DNA of 64,000 nucleotides, from contig NZ_QTSU01000003.1 in assembly GCF_003382365.1 (NCBI RefSeq), positions 186,001 through 250,000 of the forward strand, read 5' to 3'. Position 1 is the first letter of the stretch. Each line of letters begins with the position of its first letter. This DNA is from Lysobacter silvisoli. Its GTDB lineage: Bacteria > Pseudomonadota > Gammaproteobacteria > Xanthomonadales > Xanthomonadaceae. A model generated the notes under the pieces. The model ran no database searches. It was not told the DNA's origin and saw only the letters and a list, made by a program, of their open reading frames with translations. The translations under genes and the position numbers were made by a program. This document shows, in pieces, positions 54,852 to 63,964 of the stretch.

Positions 54852-56990
54852 TCAGGTCAGTGTGTTGTCCAAGTGGCTGGGGAAGGAGCCGACGATGACG
54901 CGCTTATCTTCGTGCCAATGGAAGTAGAGACGGAAATGGAATCTGGGATTCTTATCCGTTCCGCGCTTCACGTGCATGTCTAGCGTGACGCGGCGATTCA
55001 TATACGTCGTTGTGTAACTGTCTTTAAAGCGTCGATGTTCCGCGCCCAGGCCGACTTCGGATATAGCAATGCGAAGGCGCGCCTTCTCTGCCTCAAGTGT
55101 GGCGTTATCTACCTCGCCGCGCCGACAGGGTACGTACGTTGAAGCCAGAAAGTGCAGCACCTCATAGGCGAAGGAGACATCCTCGAATTCTGAGTCACGA
55201 GCGGCACGGATGGCCTTAGGCGTTACGACAACGGCGTCACCAAGGTAGTCTGCGCACCAGCTCTCCAAGTCATCCCAGCTATTTGGAAAAGGCACCGTCG
55301 TGAGCGGGACGTTGTCACTGTGTTGCAACGCGCTAATGCGGCTCTGCAGTCGAAAGCTTTGTGCCTTGAGCTGATCTCGCTCATCGCGCAGAGCATCGCG
55401 CTCGCGACGCGCCTGCTTCAATTGCTGGTCCAGCGAATGGCTTTCGCCTTCAAACATCTGGCGTAGCGACTCTTCATCAGCCAACTGCTTGCGCAGCGCC
55501 TGCACGATCTCCTCGCTGTGCATGCCTGCTCTGGAGGCCTGCGACTGCGCAATGGCTCTGGCGTCATCGATCTGCCGGCGCAAAACGCGCTCGCGAATTC
55601 GATCGAACGGTGGAACCGCATCCTCACGATCTTGCGCTTGCAGTGAGGCGTATGCCGCCTCCCGAAGGAGGTACTGCTCGATCAAGTTGAGGGTCAGACC
55701 CTCGGACTTGAGCGTCGAAGGTTCCCAAACAGGGTGGTGCTCAGGTGGGTCGTCCGCTGAAAACCCGGGGCGGAACAGGCGCACGCATGCACCTGCCACA
55801 GCGAAGCGTTTGCTAAGTGCGTCGGTCAGGCGCCAGCTCATTTCCCGAGAGATGACGTAAACCTTGGCCAGGCCGCGTAATCGCTTAAGCCTGGCAGGGT
55901 CCAGGAAGGTGACGGGCCGATTGTCGCGCAGATAGGTCGACAAGACGATCGCAGGCCGGTGACGGCGTGGAGATTCCAGCGTTTCCAACATCGCCTTCAG
56001 CGCCGAAACGCTGTCGACCATCGTTGCCTCGGAGAACAACTGCTCGTTTGTCTCTGGATCCAGGAGTCCAACGTCGGCTAGTAGATCCGACACCAGACCG
56101 GGCACGCTGATTGGCGGAGGCGGTTGGTCCGCCGGCGAGATGGCAGTGAGACGGATAGCGACGCCTGGTGTAGGTTGGGCTTGCACCAACACCATTTCCA
56201 CGCGCCAACGACGCCCCGGAAGGACGTTGTCAGCGGTTTCGACTTGCAGGGCCCAGATGCCGGCCCATGCCACTGCAATTGCGGTGTTCTTGCCGTCGTT
56301 GGAGCGGGCCTCAAAGCCGTCTTGTCCGTTGCCCGGAACCTTTATCCCTTTCCGGACAAGCCACTTCATCGCAACGGTGCGCGCCCGCTCAAAGCTGTCT
56401 GGCAATGCCAAGCGCCCTTCAAGTGCCATCACCGGATCGGCGCGCGTCGAGTGAGTCGCGGCGAGGGACGTGGGAGGCAGCTTGCGCCAGCTTGCCTTCC
56501 TGGTTGCCGGCGCGGTAGGCAGCGCTTTAGTGATGCCTGCGGGGATCTCGTCACCCGCCTCTATCGGCTCAGACGCCGGCTCAAGCCGCAGCCGCAGTGC
56601 AGGCGCGGACGTCTGCACCAATCCTTGGATCGCATGAGCCAGTGGATGCCGAGCGAACTTGACCGCATCGGCGGTGTCGGCCGACGCCGGGCTATAGATG
56701 CCTTCCCACAGCGTGCGATCCAACCTTAGGCGACGCCGGGCGTGGCGTGTCTGTCGCAGCTGCAATTGGAACCGCTGCAGACGCCTAAGCAGTGAGCTCT
56801 TGCCGTTCCAGGGTACGTTTCGAATACGCTGGGCGAGCTGAACTGACTGGTGGGCCCACTGCTTGATCGTCGCCTCCGTGGGAGGAAGCGCCGAAGATTC
56901 CCGATCGAAGTGCGCAATGAGCTCGTCCAGCTCGCGCGTCAGTGCAGCCTTAGCCGCCTTGGGGTCGGCGGCGTTAGGGACAATCTCCAA
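54852..56990 (-). CDS. Large unknown protein beside CBASS, coiled-coil
   Basis: 712 residues, not recognised. Residues 185-285 look like a compact domain (LPDSFERARTVAMKWLVRKG, AVAWAGIWALQVET, GRRWRVEMVLV). Residues 345-422 contain a second conserved-looking block (RPAIVLSTYLRDNRPVTFLD, LAKVYVISREMSWRLTDAL, GACVRLFRPGF). About residues 495-557 are a charged coiled coil. The C-terminus (LHFLASTYVPCRRGEV, RLYFHWHEDKRVIVGSFPSH) looks like a small alpha/beta domain. No signal peptide, membrane helix or obvious nuclease motif. It converges on capW with 16 bp between stops, inside the accessory island, so a defence-related role is plausible. Moderate GC suggests transfer with the island. Confidence 0.75.
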   Translation of the reverse strand: MEIVPNAADPKAAKAALTRELDELIAHFDRESSALPPTEATIKQWAHQSVQLAQRIRNVPWNGKSSLLRRLQRFQLQLRQTRHARRRLRLDRTLWEGIYSPASADTADAVKFARHPLAHAIQGLVQTSAPALRLRLEPASEPIEAGDEIPAGITKALPTAPATRKASWRKLPPTSLAATHSTRADPVMALEGRLALPDSFERARTVAMKWLVRKGIKVPGNGQDGFEARSNDGKNTAIAVAWAGIWALQVETADNVLPGRRWRVEMVLVQAQPTPGVAIRLTAISPADQPPPPISVPGLVSDLLADVGLLDPETNEQLFSEATMVDSVSALKAMLETLESPRRHRPAIVLSTYLRDNRPVTFLDPARLKRLRGLAKVYVISREMSWRLTDALSKRFAVAGACVRLFRPGFSADDPPEHHPVWEPSTLKSEGLTLNLIEQYLLREAAYASLQAQDREDAVPPFDRIRERVLRRQIDDARAIAQSQASRAGMHSEEIVQALRKQLADEESLRQMFEGESHSLDQQLKQARRERDALRDERDQLKAQSFRLQSRISALQHSDNVPLTTVPFPNSWDDLESWCADYLGDAVVVTPKAIRAARDSEFEDVSFAYEVLHFLASTYVPCRRGEVDNATLEAEKARLRIAISEVGLGAEHRRFKDSYTTTYMNRRVTLDMHVKRGTDKNPRFHFRLYFHWHEDKRVIVGSFPSHLDNTLT

Positions 56991-57244
56991 GGCCTCGCGC
57001 CCTCGCCAGTGACTGGTATCACAAGATCATAGTTGCTTCCGGGCCTTGTATCTAAGTATTTTGTCTCGCGCTGCATTGAGACGCGCCTTGGCAAGCGCCA
57101 GCAATGTAGATGAATGCCGCACACCCCACACGATGCTGAGCGGCGACAACCGTCGAAGAGTCGGACCCAGTATCGAGGGAAGGGCCCAATAGCCCTCTTG
57201 TCTCGTCTTAGCGCCATGTTGGCGAACTACACGGCCCGCTGCTC

Positions 57245-57662
57245 TCAGGTTTGTAGTCGTTTGCGGATTGAGAGACGCAATGCAGGATAGAGATCACGCG
57301 TAATAGCAACTTTACCTCCCTTGGCCACAAACGCCATGGGTTCACTAGTTGAACACCACCGTCCTTGCGATTGCCTTAAACAAAGCAGCAGGTTTCTCGT
57401 CAGATGGTTATGACCAAATAGACGATCTACTCGCCAAGCGCTTCTAGGCGCTATCGACTCTGGATGAACCCACACCTCATGCAAGGATAGTGCTCGGTCT
57501 ATGGCGGCGAGGTCGCCTCGCATTACTTCGATTTATTCAGCCAAGCTAGATGCCCGAAATGCCGATGCTTTAGCCTCTTTAGCATCTCGCTCAAGGTCGT
57601 AAGCTAGCCTTGCACGACGGTCCACCAGCTACTTTAATGAGGGAGGGATCTTGGTTCGCATG
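57245..57662 (-). pseudogene. Degraded small ORF of the 'DLAAIDRAL' type
   Basis: The intact 3' part (92 codons, 57245-57523) reads MRGDLAAIDRALSLHEVWVH, then FGHNHLTRNLLLCLRQSQG and a basic end. Upstream the same protein continues as SLK-stop-LVDRRARLA, then in the next frame as DLERDAKEAKASAFR, SSLAE-stop-IEVMRG. So there are two nonsense codons (TAG and TAA, each one C-to-T change from a Gln codon) and one frameshift. The restored protein would be about 138 residues with an N-terminal coiled coil. This is the inner edge of the accessory island; 56991-57244 shows no gene. Confidence 0.6.
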
Positions 57663-57725
57663 ACCCAATCCTAGCCATTGGCGCACCTACCTTCATTGGG
57701 CAGGTGCGCCTTCATGGCGCATTGA

Positions 57726-57760
57726 AATAAAAAGGGCGCCCTGTAGGCGCTCTTTTTATT
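57726..57760. terminator. Bidirectional terminator at island edge
   Basis: AATAAAAAG plus GGCGCC on the left pair with GGCGC plus CTTTTTATT on the right around a CTGTA loop, with A- and T-runs on both sides. It can serve the alpha/beta hydrolase gene on the minus strand (24 bases beyond its stop) and block read-through from either direction. Confidence 0.85.
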
Positions 57761-57783
57761 GCCTTGGATGATGCGGGTCCGAC

Positions 57784-59157
57784 TCAAGGTTTGGCGCTCT
57801 TCGCGACCGGCGGCGCGGTCGGCGGCCCGCCCGCCAACACCTGCGCGTCGCCGTACGGGCCGCGGCCGAGCTTGCCGGTCTTGATCCAGTCCAGCTGCAT
57901 GCGGAAGTAGCCGTCGGCGATGCGGATCGGGGTGCGGCTGCCGTCGGCGGCGGTTTCGAACTTGAGGATGCCGTGGTCGGTCTCGGGGAAGACCGCCACG
58001 CTCAGCGGACGGCCGGCGGCGACCACCGACATCAGGCGATCGCGGGTTTCCTCCGGCGGCGCCTCGGCGTCGGCGCCGGCCAGCATCCACAGCTGCGGCT
58101 GCTTGAGTTCGCGCAGCACCGGCATGGGGTCGTAGTCCCAGGTGGTGCCCTGCTCCAGCTCGGCCTGCTTGGCCCTGAGCTGGTCGGGCGTGTGCGAGAC
58201 CACCAGGCCGGTGAACTCGCCCTTCATCGCCTTCCACCACGGCTCCTCGCCGTACTTCTGGCGCACGGCGGTGAGCGCGTCCCAGCCGTCCTTGCCGCGC
58301 GAGGCGACGATGGTGCCGGTGGCGTCGGTGACTTCGCGCGCCTTGGCCTGCACGTCTTCGCCGTAGCCGGCGTTCTTCAGGTCCAGCGCGACCTGGCTGG
58401 CGTCCTCGCCCAGCGGGCTGATCGCCATGCCGTAGCCGACCACGACGAAAGCCGCCTCGGGGGTCTTGCTCGCCGCCAGCGGCGCGACCCAGCCGGCCTG
58501 GCTGCCGCCGAGGTAGCCGATGCGGCTGGCGCGCTTGCCGGCCAGGCGCTTGGCTTCGCGCAACGCGGCGCTGGCGTCGTCGGACAGCAGGTAGAAGTCC
58601 TGGGTGTACTTGCCGCCGGACTCGCCGGTGCCGCGCTTGTCGTAGACGAACACGCCCACGCCGTTGGCCGGGTACAGGTTCTGCATGTGGTAGCGGTCGA
58701 CGCCGGAATAGCTCTCCGAGCCGTGCACGGTGACGATCACCGGCACCGGGCCGGCGCCGCGCGGCATGACCAGGCGGCCGCGCAGGTTGACGCCGTTGCC
58801 TTCGAAGCGGGTCTCGGTGATGTCGAACTGCAGCTTGCGGCCGTTGACGCCTTCGAAGCTGATCTTGTCCTGCTGGCAGCTGCCGAAGCTGACCTTGACG
58901 TTGTCGGGGCGGTCGGTCCAACCCAGGGTGCTGGTCCACGCGCCGTCGCGCTCGCTGAGGCGGCCGGTGCGGCCGTCGATCAGGCGCCAGCGCAGCGCGC
59001 CCTTGTCGGCGTTGGCCAAGTCGACCATGCGGCCGTCGTCGAGCTTGTAGGCGCCGGCGTAGCAGCTGTTGGAATCGGTGGCGTTGGAGGCCAGCGCCAT
59101 GGGGCTGATCAGCGCGGCGGTCAGGGCCAGGACGAGCGGAAGACGGGCGTGAGGCAT
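57784..59157 (-). CDS. Secreted alpha/beta hydrolase (acyl-peptidase-like)
   Basis: 457 residues with a signal peptide (LPLVLALTAALISPMALA). An N-terminal beta-rich domain (residues 30-120) precedes the hydrolase domain: VTVHGSESYSG near residues 143-153, YDKRGTGESGG near 171-181, the nucleophile elbow GGSQAGW near 217-223, and FPETDHGILKF with the catalytic His near 402-412. This fits S9-like or esterase-type secreted hydrolases of xanthomonads. Substrate unknown; peptides are suggested by the DUF885 gene upstream. It is the last gene before the terminator. Confidence 0.85.
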   Translation of the reverse strand: MPHARLPLVLALTAALISPMALASNATDSNSCYAGAYKLDDGRMVDLANADKGALRWRLIDGRTGRLSERDGAWTSTLGWTDRPDNVKVSFGSCQQDKISFEGVNGRKLQFDITETRFEGNGVNLRGRLVMPRGAGPVPVIVTVHGSESYSGVDRYHMQNLYPANGVGVFVYDKRGTGESGGKYTQDFYLLSDDASAALREAKRLAGKRASRIGYLGGSQAGWVAPLAASKTPEAAFVVVGYGMAISPLGEDASQVALDLKNAGYGEDVQAKAREVTDATGTIVASRGKDGWDALTAVRQKYGEEPWWKAMKGEFTGLVVSHTPDQLRAKQAELEQGTTWDYDPMPVLRELKQPQLWMLAGADAEAPPEETRDRLMSVVAAGRPLSVAVFPETDHGILKFETAADGSRTPIRIADGYFRMQLDWIKTGKLGRGPYGDAQVLAGGPPTAPPVAKSAKP

Positions 59158-59300
59158 GGTGCGGTCTCGGTGGGTGCGGCGGATGCCGGTGGCGGTCCTA
59201 GGGGTCGATGCGCTGGCGCGGCCTGGGGTTGCATTGCCGATGCTGCACTGCTGCGCTCTCCTGCTTCAAGCGGCGGAACGGCGCGTCTTGCTCGATGCGA

Positions 59301-59343
59301 AAAGCAAATCCTCCCCAGCCCTCCATTTTTCAAAGGAGGGAGC
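59301..59343. repeat. AAAGCAAATCCTCC-type interspersed element
   Basis: AAAGCAAATCCTCCCCAGCC followed by a CCCTCC/GGAGGG hairpin (59319-59324 with 59335-59340) resembles a short intergenic element common in this family. It lies between the DUF885 gene and the secreted hydrolase gene. The rest of that 250-bp gap shows nothing supported. Confidence 0.55.
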
Positions 59344-59406
59344 AGAGCATATCTTGCCGGCGCGCGCGGCGCCGGGGCCTGGGTCACGCGCGCCGCGGCG
59401 GCGGCG

Positions 59407-61197
59407 TCAGTGCGCGGCGGCGTCGGGCGCAGCTTGCGCCTTGGCCTGCTCGGTGGCGATGTAGCGACGCATCTCCCGCTCCATCACCGGCAGCGGCACC
59501 GAGCCCAGGTTGAGCAGGGCGGTGTGGAACGGCGCGGGGTTGAAGCGCTCGCCCAGCGCGGTCTCCGCTTCGCTGCGCAGCCCGCGGATGCTGCGATAGC
59601 CCAAGTAGTAGGCCAGCGCCTGGCCGGGCCAGCTGATGTAGCGGTCGATCTCGGTGCGGATATCGTGCGGCGCCAGCGCGGTGTGCTGCGACAGATAATC
59701 GATGGCCTGCTGCCGGGTCCAGCCGTATTCGTGCAGGCCGGTGTCGATGACCAGGCGCGCGGCGCGCCACATTTCGAAACTGAGCCGGCCGAAATCCTCG
59801 TACGGGGTTTCGTATACGCCCAACTCGATGCCCAGCCATTCGGTGTACAGGCCCCAGCCTTCGCCGTAGCCGGAGAAATAGGTCTGGCGGCGGAAGTCGG
59901 GGCGGTCCGGCGCCTCCAGCGCCATCGCCGCCTGGTGGCTGTGGCCGGGCACGCATTCGTGCAGGGTCAGCGCGGCCAGCGTGTACAGCGGGCGCGAGGG
60001 CAGGTCGTAGGTATTCATCAGGCACGAGTCCAGCCCGCCGCGGCCGGAGGTGTAGATCGGCGCGATGTCGGCCGGCACCGCCAGGATGGTGAAGCGCTTG
60101 CGCGGCAACTGGGTGAACAGGTCCTCGAGCCGGCCATCGACCTTCTTGGTCACGTAGGCCGAGTACGACAGCAGCTCGCGTGGGGTCTTGGCGTAGAACT
60201 GCGGATCGCTGCGCAGATAGGCCAGGAACTCGGCGAAGCTGCCCTTGAAACCGGCCTTGCGCATGACCTCGTGCATTTCCGCCGAGATCCGCGCGACTTC
60301 CTGCTTGCCGATCTCGTGGATCTGCGCAGCGCTCAACGGCAGCGTGGTGTATTCCAGGATCTGGCTGCGATAGAACGCCTGGCCGTCGGGCAGGTCGCGC
60401 GCGGCGGTGCTGGTGCGCGCCTGCGGCAGGTATTCCTCGCGCATGAAGCGCAGCAGCTTGGCGTAGGCCGGCGCCACCTCGTCGCGGATGGTGCGCTCGG
60501 CCTCGGCCTGCAGCGCGCGGCGGGTGTCTTCGCCCAGGTGCGCGGGAATGGCGGCGAAGGTGGCCGAAAACGGGTTGTCGGCGCCGGGCTTGGCGTAGGG
60601 CTCGATGGTCTTGTCGCGGCCTTCGATGGCCACGCGCGGCACGCTGTAGCCGCGCTTGAGACCGGCGCGCATGTTGGCGATGTTCTCGTCGAAGTAGCGC
60701 GGCAGGTCGTGCAGGCGGCCGAGCAGGCGGCGGTACTCTTCGGCCTTCTGGTACGGACGGCGCGGGTTCAGTCCGCCCCAGAAGAAGGTGTCGCTGTTGA
60801 ACGGCGCTTCATAGGTGCGGAAGCGCGCGTTGTTGAGCTGGGCCGCGACCGACGTGCGGAACACGGCGGCGTTGATGCGCTCCTCGTCCGACAGCTCGGC
60901 CTCGGGGATCGCGTCCAGGCCGGCCATCGCCTTTTCCCAATAGGCGATGCGCGCCTGCCAGGCCTGCGGCGTGACGCTGGGCATGCGGTCGCCGTCTTCC
61001 CAGCGCCCGTCGGGCTCGCGCACCTGCACGAACTCGCGCTGGCGCCACTGCCACTCCGCTTCGTACAGCGCGCGCAGGCGCTGGGTGGCGGCGTTGGGCG
61101 CCGGCCGGGCGGCCGCCTCGGTTTGTGCCGGTGCCGCCGCATGCGCGACGGGCAGCAGGGCGAGCAGGACGGACAGGCTCAGCGCACCGAATTTCAT
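59407..61197 (-). CDS. DUF885 family metallopeptidase-like protein
   Basis: 596 residues with a signal peptide (LSVLLALLPVAHAAA). The long helical body carries the DUF885 signature near the last third: LTLHECVPGHSHQAAMALE (zinc-type HExxxxH variant) followed by YFSGYGEGWGLYTEWLG, whose Glu-Gly-Trp completes the presumed metal site. Members are related to M32/M3-like peptidases and include exported dipeptidase or peptidase-like proteins. Catalysis has been shown for few. Placement next to hydroxyproline-type catabolic genes fits a role in peptide breakdown. Length is typical (about 600). Confidence 0.88.
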   Translation of the reverse strand: MKFGALSLSVLLALLPVAHAAAPAQTEAAARPAPNAATQRLRALYEAEWQWRQREFVQVREPDGRWEDGDRMPSVTPQAWQARIAYWEKAMAGLDAIPEAELSDEERINAAVFRTSVAAQLNNARFRTYEAPFNSDTFFWGGLNPRRPYQKAEEYRRLLGRLHDLPRYFDENIANMRAGLKRGYSVPRVAIEGRDKTIEPYAKPGADNPFSATFAAIPAHLGEDTRRALQAEAERTIRDEVAPAYAKLLRFMREEYLPQARTSTAARDLPDGQAFYRSQILEYTTLPLSAAQIHEIGKQEVARISAEMHEVMRKAGFKGSFAEFLAYLRSDPQFYAKTPRELLSYSAYVTKKVDGRLEDLFTQLPRKRFTILAVPADIAPIYTSGRGGLDSCLMNTYDLPSRPLYTLAALTLHECVPGHSHQAAMALEAPDRPDFRRQTYFSGYGEGWGLYTEWLGIELGVYETPYEDFGRLSFEMWRAARLVIDTGLHEYGWTRQQAIDYLSQHTALAPHDIRTEIDRYISWPGQALAYYLGYRSIRGLRSEAETALGERFNPAPFHTALLNLGSVPLPVMEREMRRYIATEQAKAQAAPDAAAH

Positions 61198-61264
61198 GCG
61201 GGGTTCCTAGGCAGCGGCGGAAGACCGAAGGATACGGGCGCGCGCGCCGGCCGGCATCTGCCGC

Positions 61265-62848
61265 TCAGGCACGCGCCACGTCGGCGACGGTCCACACGCC
61301 GTCGATGCAGCGCTGCACTTTGCCGGGATTGGCGTCGCGCAGTTCCGCCGGCAGGCGGTCGTCGCGCACCTGGTCGTAGCTGTGCAGTTGCGCGTAGCGG
61401 CGGATCGCCGCGGGCATGCCCACCGAGGTGAAGCCGGCGTGGCTGGTGCTCGGGTAGGGGCCGCCGTGCTGCATGGCCGGACTGACCGCCACGCCGGTGG
61501 GCCATTTGTCGTCGATCAGGCGGCCCACGCGCGGGCGCAACGCGGCGGCGATGCGCGCGTAGGCCGCGTCGTCGCTGCCGTCGGCGGCCGAGTGCAGGCT
61601 GCCGGTGAGGTTGCCGTCGAAGGCGCGGGCGACCGCCACGGCTTCGGTGGTGTCGCGGTAGCGCACCAGCAGCGACACCGGCCCGAAGGCTTCTTCCTGC
61701 AACGCGTCGGCCGCCGCTACGAATGAGTCGGTATCCACCGTCAGCAGCGTGGGCGCGTAGCGCGCGCCCGGACCGGCGCTTTGCGCGGCGCCCGCGACCA
61801 CCTGCGCGCCGGCCGCACGCAGGCGCTCTACCGCGTCGGCCAGGTGGCGCTGCACGCCCTGCGAGAACAGCACCGCGGGCGCGGCGTCGGCGAACCGCTG
61901 CGCGGCCGCCGCGACGAAGGCATCGCCGTCGGCGCCTGCGGACACCGCGACCACACCGGGATTGGTGCAGAACTGGCCGCTGCCCAGCGTGCACGAGGCG
62001 AAGAACTCCTGGGCCAAAGCGTCGCCGCGTTCGCGCAACGCGCCGGGCAGCAGGAACACCGGGTTCACGCTGGACATCTCGGCGTAGATCGGAATGCCGG
62101 CGCGGTCGGCGGCGGCTTTCAGCGCCATGCCGCCGGCACGGCTGCCGGTGAAGCCGATCGCGCCCAGGCGGCGGTCGCCGGCCAGCCGCAGACCCCGTTC
62201 GCTGTCGAAGTCGTACAGCAGCTGCACGGCGGCGGCCGGCAGGTCGTTGGCCAGCAATGCGGCATGCGCGATGCGCGCGAGCAACGCGCTGGTGGCCGGG
62301 TGCGAGGGATGCGCCTTGGCGATGACCGGATTGCGCGCGGCCAGGCTGCTGGCGAAATCGCTGCCGGCCACCGCGTTGAAGGCAAACGGAAAGTTGTTGG
62401 GACCGAAGATCAGCACCGGCTTGTGCAGAGGCGCGTAATGCGCGCGCAGGCCGGCCTGGGTGTCGATGACAGGATGGGTCCAGGCGTAGGCACGGACCGC
62501 GGCGGCGGCCTGTCGCAGCTGGTTGCAGGTACGCGGCAGTTCCACCGCCGACAGGCGCGGCGCGGTGGGCAAGGCGGTTTCGGCGTGGGCGGTGGCGACC
62601 AGCGCGTCCGCTGCGGCTTCGATGCCGGTGGCGTAGGCGTCGAGGAAGTCGGCGATGCGGGCGGGAGCGGCGGCGGCCAGTTCGTCGGCGATGGCGCTGG
62701 CGGCGGCTAGCGCGGCTTCCAGGTCTTGCGGACCCGAGCGCGGGAACTCCGGACCGATGGCTTCGCCGCTGCCGGGCGCGACGGCGCGGAAGCCGCCCAC
62801 TGGGTCGCGGCTGGGTTGCCATTGGCCGGCGATTAGGATCGGTTCCAT
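61265..62848 (-). CDS. Alpha-ketoglutarate (2,5-dioxovalerate) semialdehyde dehydrogenase
   Basis: 527 residues from the ATG at 62846-62848, eight bases after AGGAGA. It belongs to the aldehyde dehydrogenase superfamily: FGPNNFPFAFN near residues 148-158, GFTGSRAGG near 233-241, AEMSSVNP with the general-base Glu, and GSGQFCTNPG with the catalytic Cys near 297. The pattern fits the KGSADH group, which ends the L-hydroxyproline, L-arabinose or D-glucarate pathways by oxidising alpha-ketoglutarate semialdehyde. The adjacent DHDPS-family lyase favours the hydroxyproline pathway. Confidence 0.88.
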   Translation of the reverse strand: MEPILIAGQWQPSRDPVGGFRAVAPGSGEAIGPEFPRSGPQDLEAALAAASAIADELAAAAPARIADFLDAYATGIEAAADALVATAHAETALPTAPRLSAVELPRTCNQLRQAAAAVRAYAWTHPVIDTQAGLRAHYAPLHKPVLIFGPNNFPFAFNAVAGSDFASSLAARNPVIAKAHPSHPATSALLARIAHAALLANDLPAAAVQLLYDFDSERGLRLAGDRRLGAIGFTGSRAGGMALKAAADRAGIPIYAEMSSVNPVFLLPGALRERGDALAQEFFASCTLGSGQFCTNPGVVAVSAGADGDAFVAAAAQRFADAAPAVLFSQGVQRHLADAVERLRAAGAQVVAGAAQSAGPGARYAPTLLTVDTDSFVAAADALQEEAFGPVSLLVRYRDTTEAVAVARAFDGNLTGSLHSAADGSDDAAYARIAAALRPRVGRLIDDKWPTGVAVSPAMQHGGPYPSTSHAGFTSVGMPAAIRRYAQLHSYDQVRDDRLPAELRDANPGKVQRCIDGVWTVADVARA

Positions 62849-62886
62849 GGGCAAGTTCTCCTACTGATTCGAGGCGGCGCTGGCGG

Positions 62887-62973
62887 CCTGGATCCCCGCG
62901 TTCGCGGGGATGACGGTGTTGGAAGTCGCGACGCAACTTGGCCCGTGATCCCCGCGAACGCGGGGATCCAGGG
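62887..62973. repeat. Inverted pair of GATCCCCGCG elements
   Basis: 62887-62916 contains CTGGATCCCCGCGTTCGCGG and 62944-62973 its near-complement (GATCCCCGCGAACGCGGGGA). Each copy is itself a palindrome of about 20 bases. It is a counterpart of the element at 631-725 and lies between the lyase and dehydrogenase genes. Confidence 0.75.
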
Positions 62974-63013
62974 CTTTCGTGCGAACGACTCTCAACACCT
63001 CGACCCGTCGGCC

Positions 63014-63919
63014 TTAAAGCTTCGGCCGCGTAGCGATCGCATGATCGATCACCGCCAAGGCCTGCGCCCGCTCCTCGCCTTCCACCACCAGGCGCGGCGC
63101 GCGCACGCGCTCGTTGCCCATGTCCACGCGCTGCTGCATCAGTTTGATCAGCTGCACGAACTTGGGCACGGTGTCCATGCGCAGCAGCGGCAGCAGCCAG
63201 GCGTAGAGTTCCATCGCCGCCTTGGCGCCGCCGTCGCGGGCCTGTTCGAACACGCGCACCGATTCGGCCGGGAAGGCGTTGACCACGCCGGCGATCCAGC
63301 CCACCGCGCCCATGCACACGCCTTCGACGATCGCATCGTCCATACCCACCATCAGCTCCAGGCGATCGCCGAGCAGGGCCTTGATCGCGGCGAAGCGGCG
63401 GATGTCGCAGGACGATTCCTTGACCGCCTGCAGGTTCGGGTAGGCCGCGGCGAGTTCGGCGATGCGCTCGGGCACGAAGTCGGTCTTGTACGCGACCGGG
63501 TTGTTGTACAGCAGCACCGGCAGGTCGGTGGCTTCCAGGATCGCGCGCATGTGCGCGCCCATCTCGCGCCAGTCGGTGGAATAGACGTAAGGCGGCAGCG
63601 CCATCAGGCCGCGCGCGCCCAGGCGCTGCGCTTCCTGGGCCAGGCGCACGGCCTCGGCGGTGGACAGCGCGGCGATGCCGGGGATCACCGGCGCGCGATC
63701 GCCCAGCGCCTCGACCAGGGTGGCGATGATCGCGCGCTTCTCGTCGAAGCTCAGCGTCGCGCCTTCGCCCAGCGAGCCCAGCGGCACGATGCCGGTGCAG
63801 CCGACGTCGATGAGCTGGCGCGCGTGCTGGGCCAGGAAGGCATGGTCGACCGTGCCGTCGGCGGCGAACGGCGTGGTGATGGCGGGCACGACTCCGCGCC
63901 AGAAGGCGGCATTGCTCAT
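63014..63919 (-). CDS. DHDPS-family lyase, probable Pyr4H2C deaminase
   Basis: 301 residues, (beta/alpha)8 class I aldolase family. PLGSLGEGATLSFDEK near residues 46-61 is the phosphate/pyruvate-binding loop. LYNNPVAYKTD holds the conserved Tyr138, and AVKESSCD supplies Schiff-base Lys167. Next to an alpha-ketoglutarate semialdehyde dehydrogenase, the best fit is delta1-pyrroline-4-hydroxy-2-carboxylate deaminase. That enzyme makes alpha-ketoglutarate semialdehyde from the hydroxyproline breakdown product. A role in lysine synthesis or in sugar-acid breakdown cannot be excluded by sequence alone. Confidence 0.82.
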   Translation of the reverse strand: MSNAAFWRGVVPAITTPFAADGTVDHAFLAQHARQLIDVGCTGIVPLGSLGEGATLSFDEKRAIIATLVEALGDRAPVIPGIAALSTAEAVRLAQEAQRLGARGLMALPPYVYSTDWREMGAHMRAILEATDLPVLLYNNPVAYKTDFVPERIAELAAAYPNLQAVKESSCDIRRFAAIKALLGDRLELMVGMDDAIVEGVCMGAVGWIAGVVNAFPAESVRVFEQARDGGAKAAMELYAWLLPLLRMDTVPKFVQLIKLMQQRVDMGNERVRAPRLVVEGEERAQALAVIDHAIATRPKL

Positions 63920-63964
63920 GGACGGTTCCTGTATCGAAGCGTTGAAAGAAGAGGGGGCGGCGGC

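Noticed and set aside
56939-57217. A 92-codon minus-strand frame upstream of the large unknown gene
   Set aside because: Cys/Arg-rich translation with no recognisable pattern; it overlaps the start of the 712-residue protein in another frame.
57245-57523. Treating the 92-codon frame as an intact gene
   Set aside because: Readable protein continues upstream past two stops and a frameshift, so the short frame is the end of a decayed gene.
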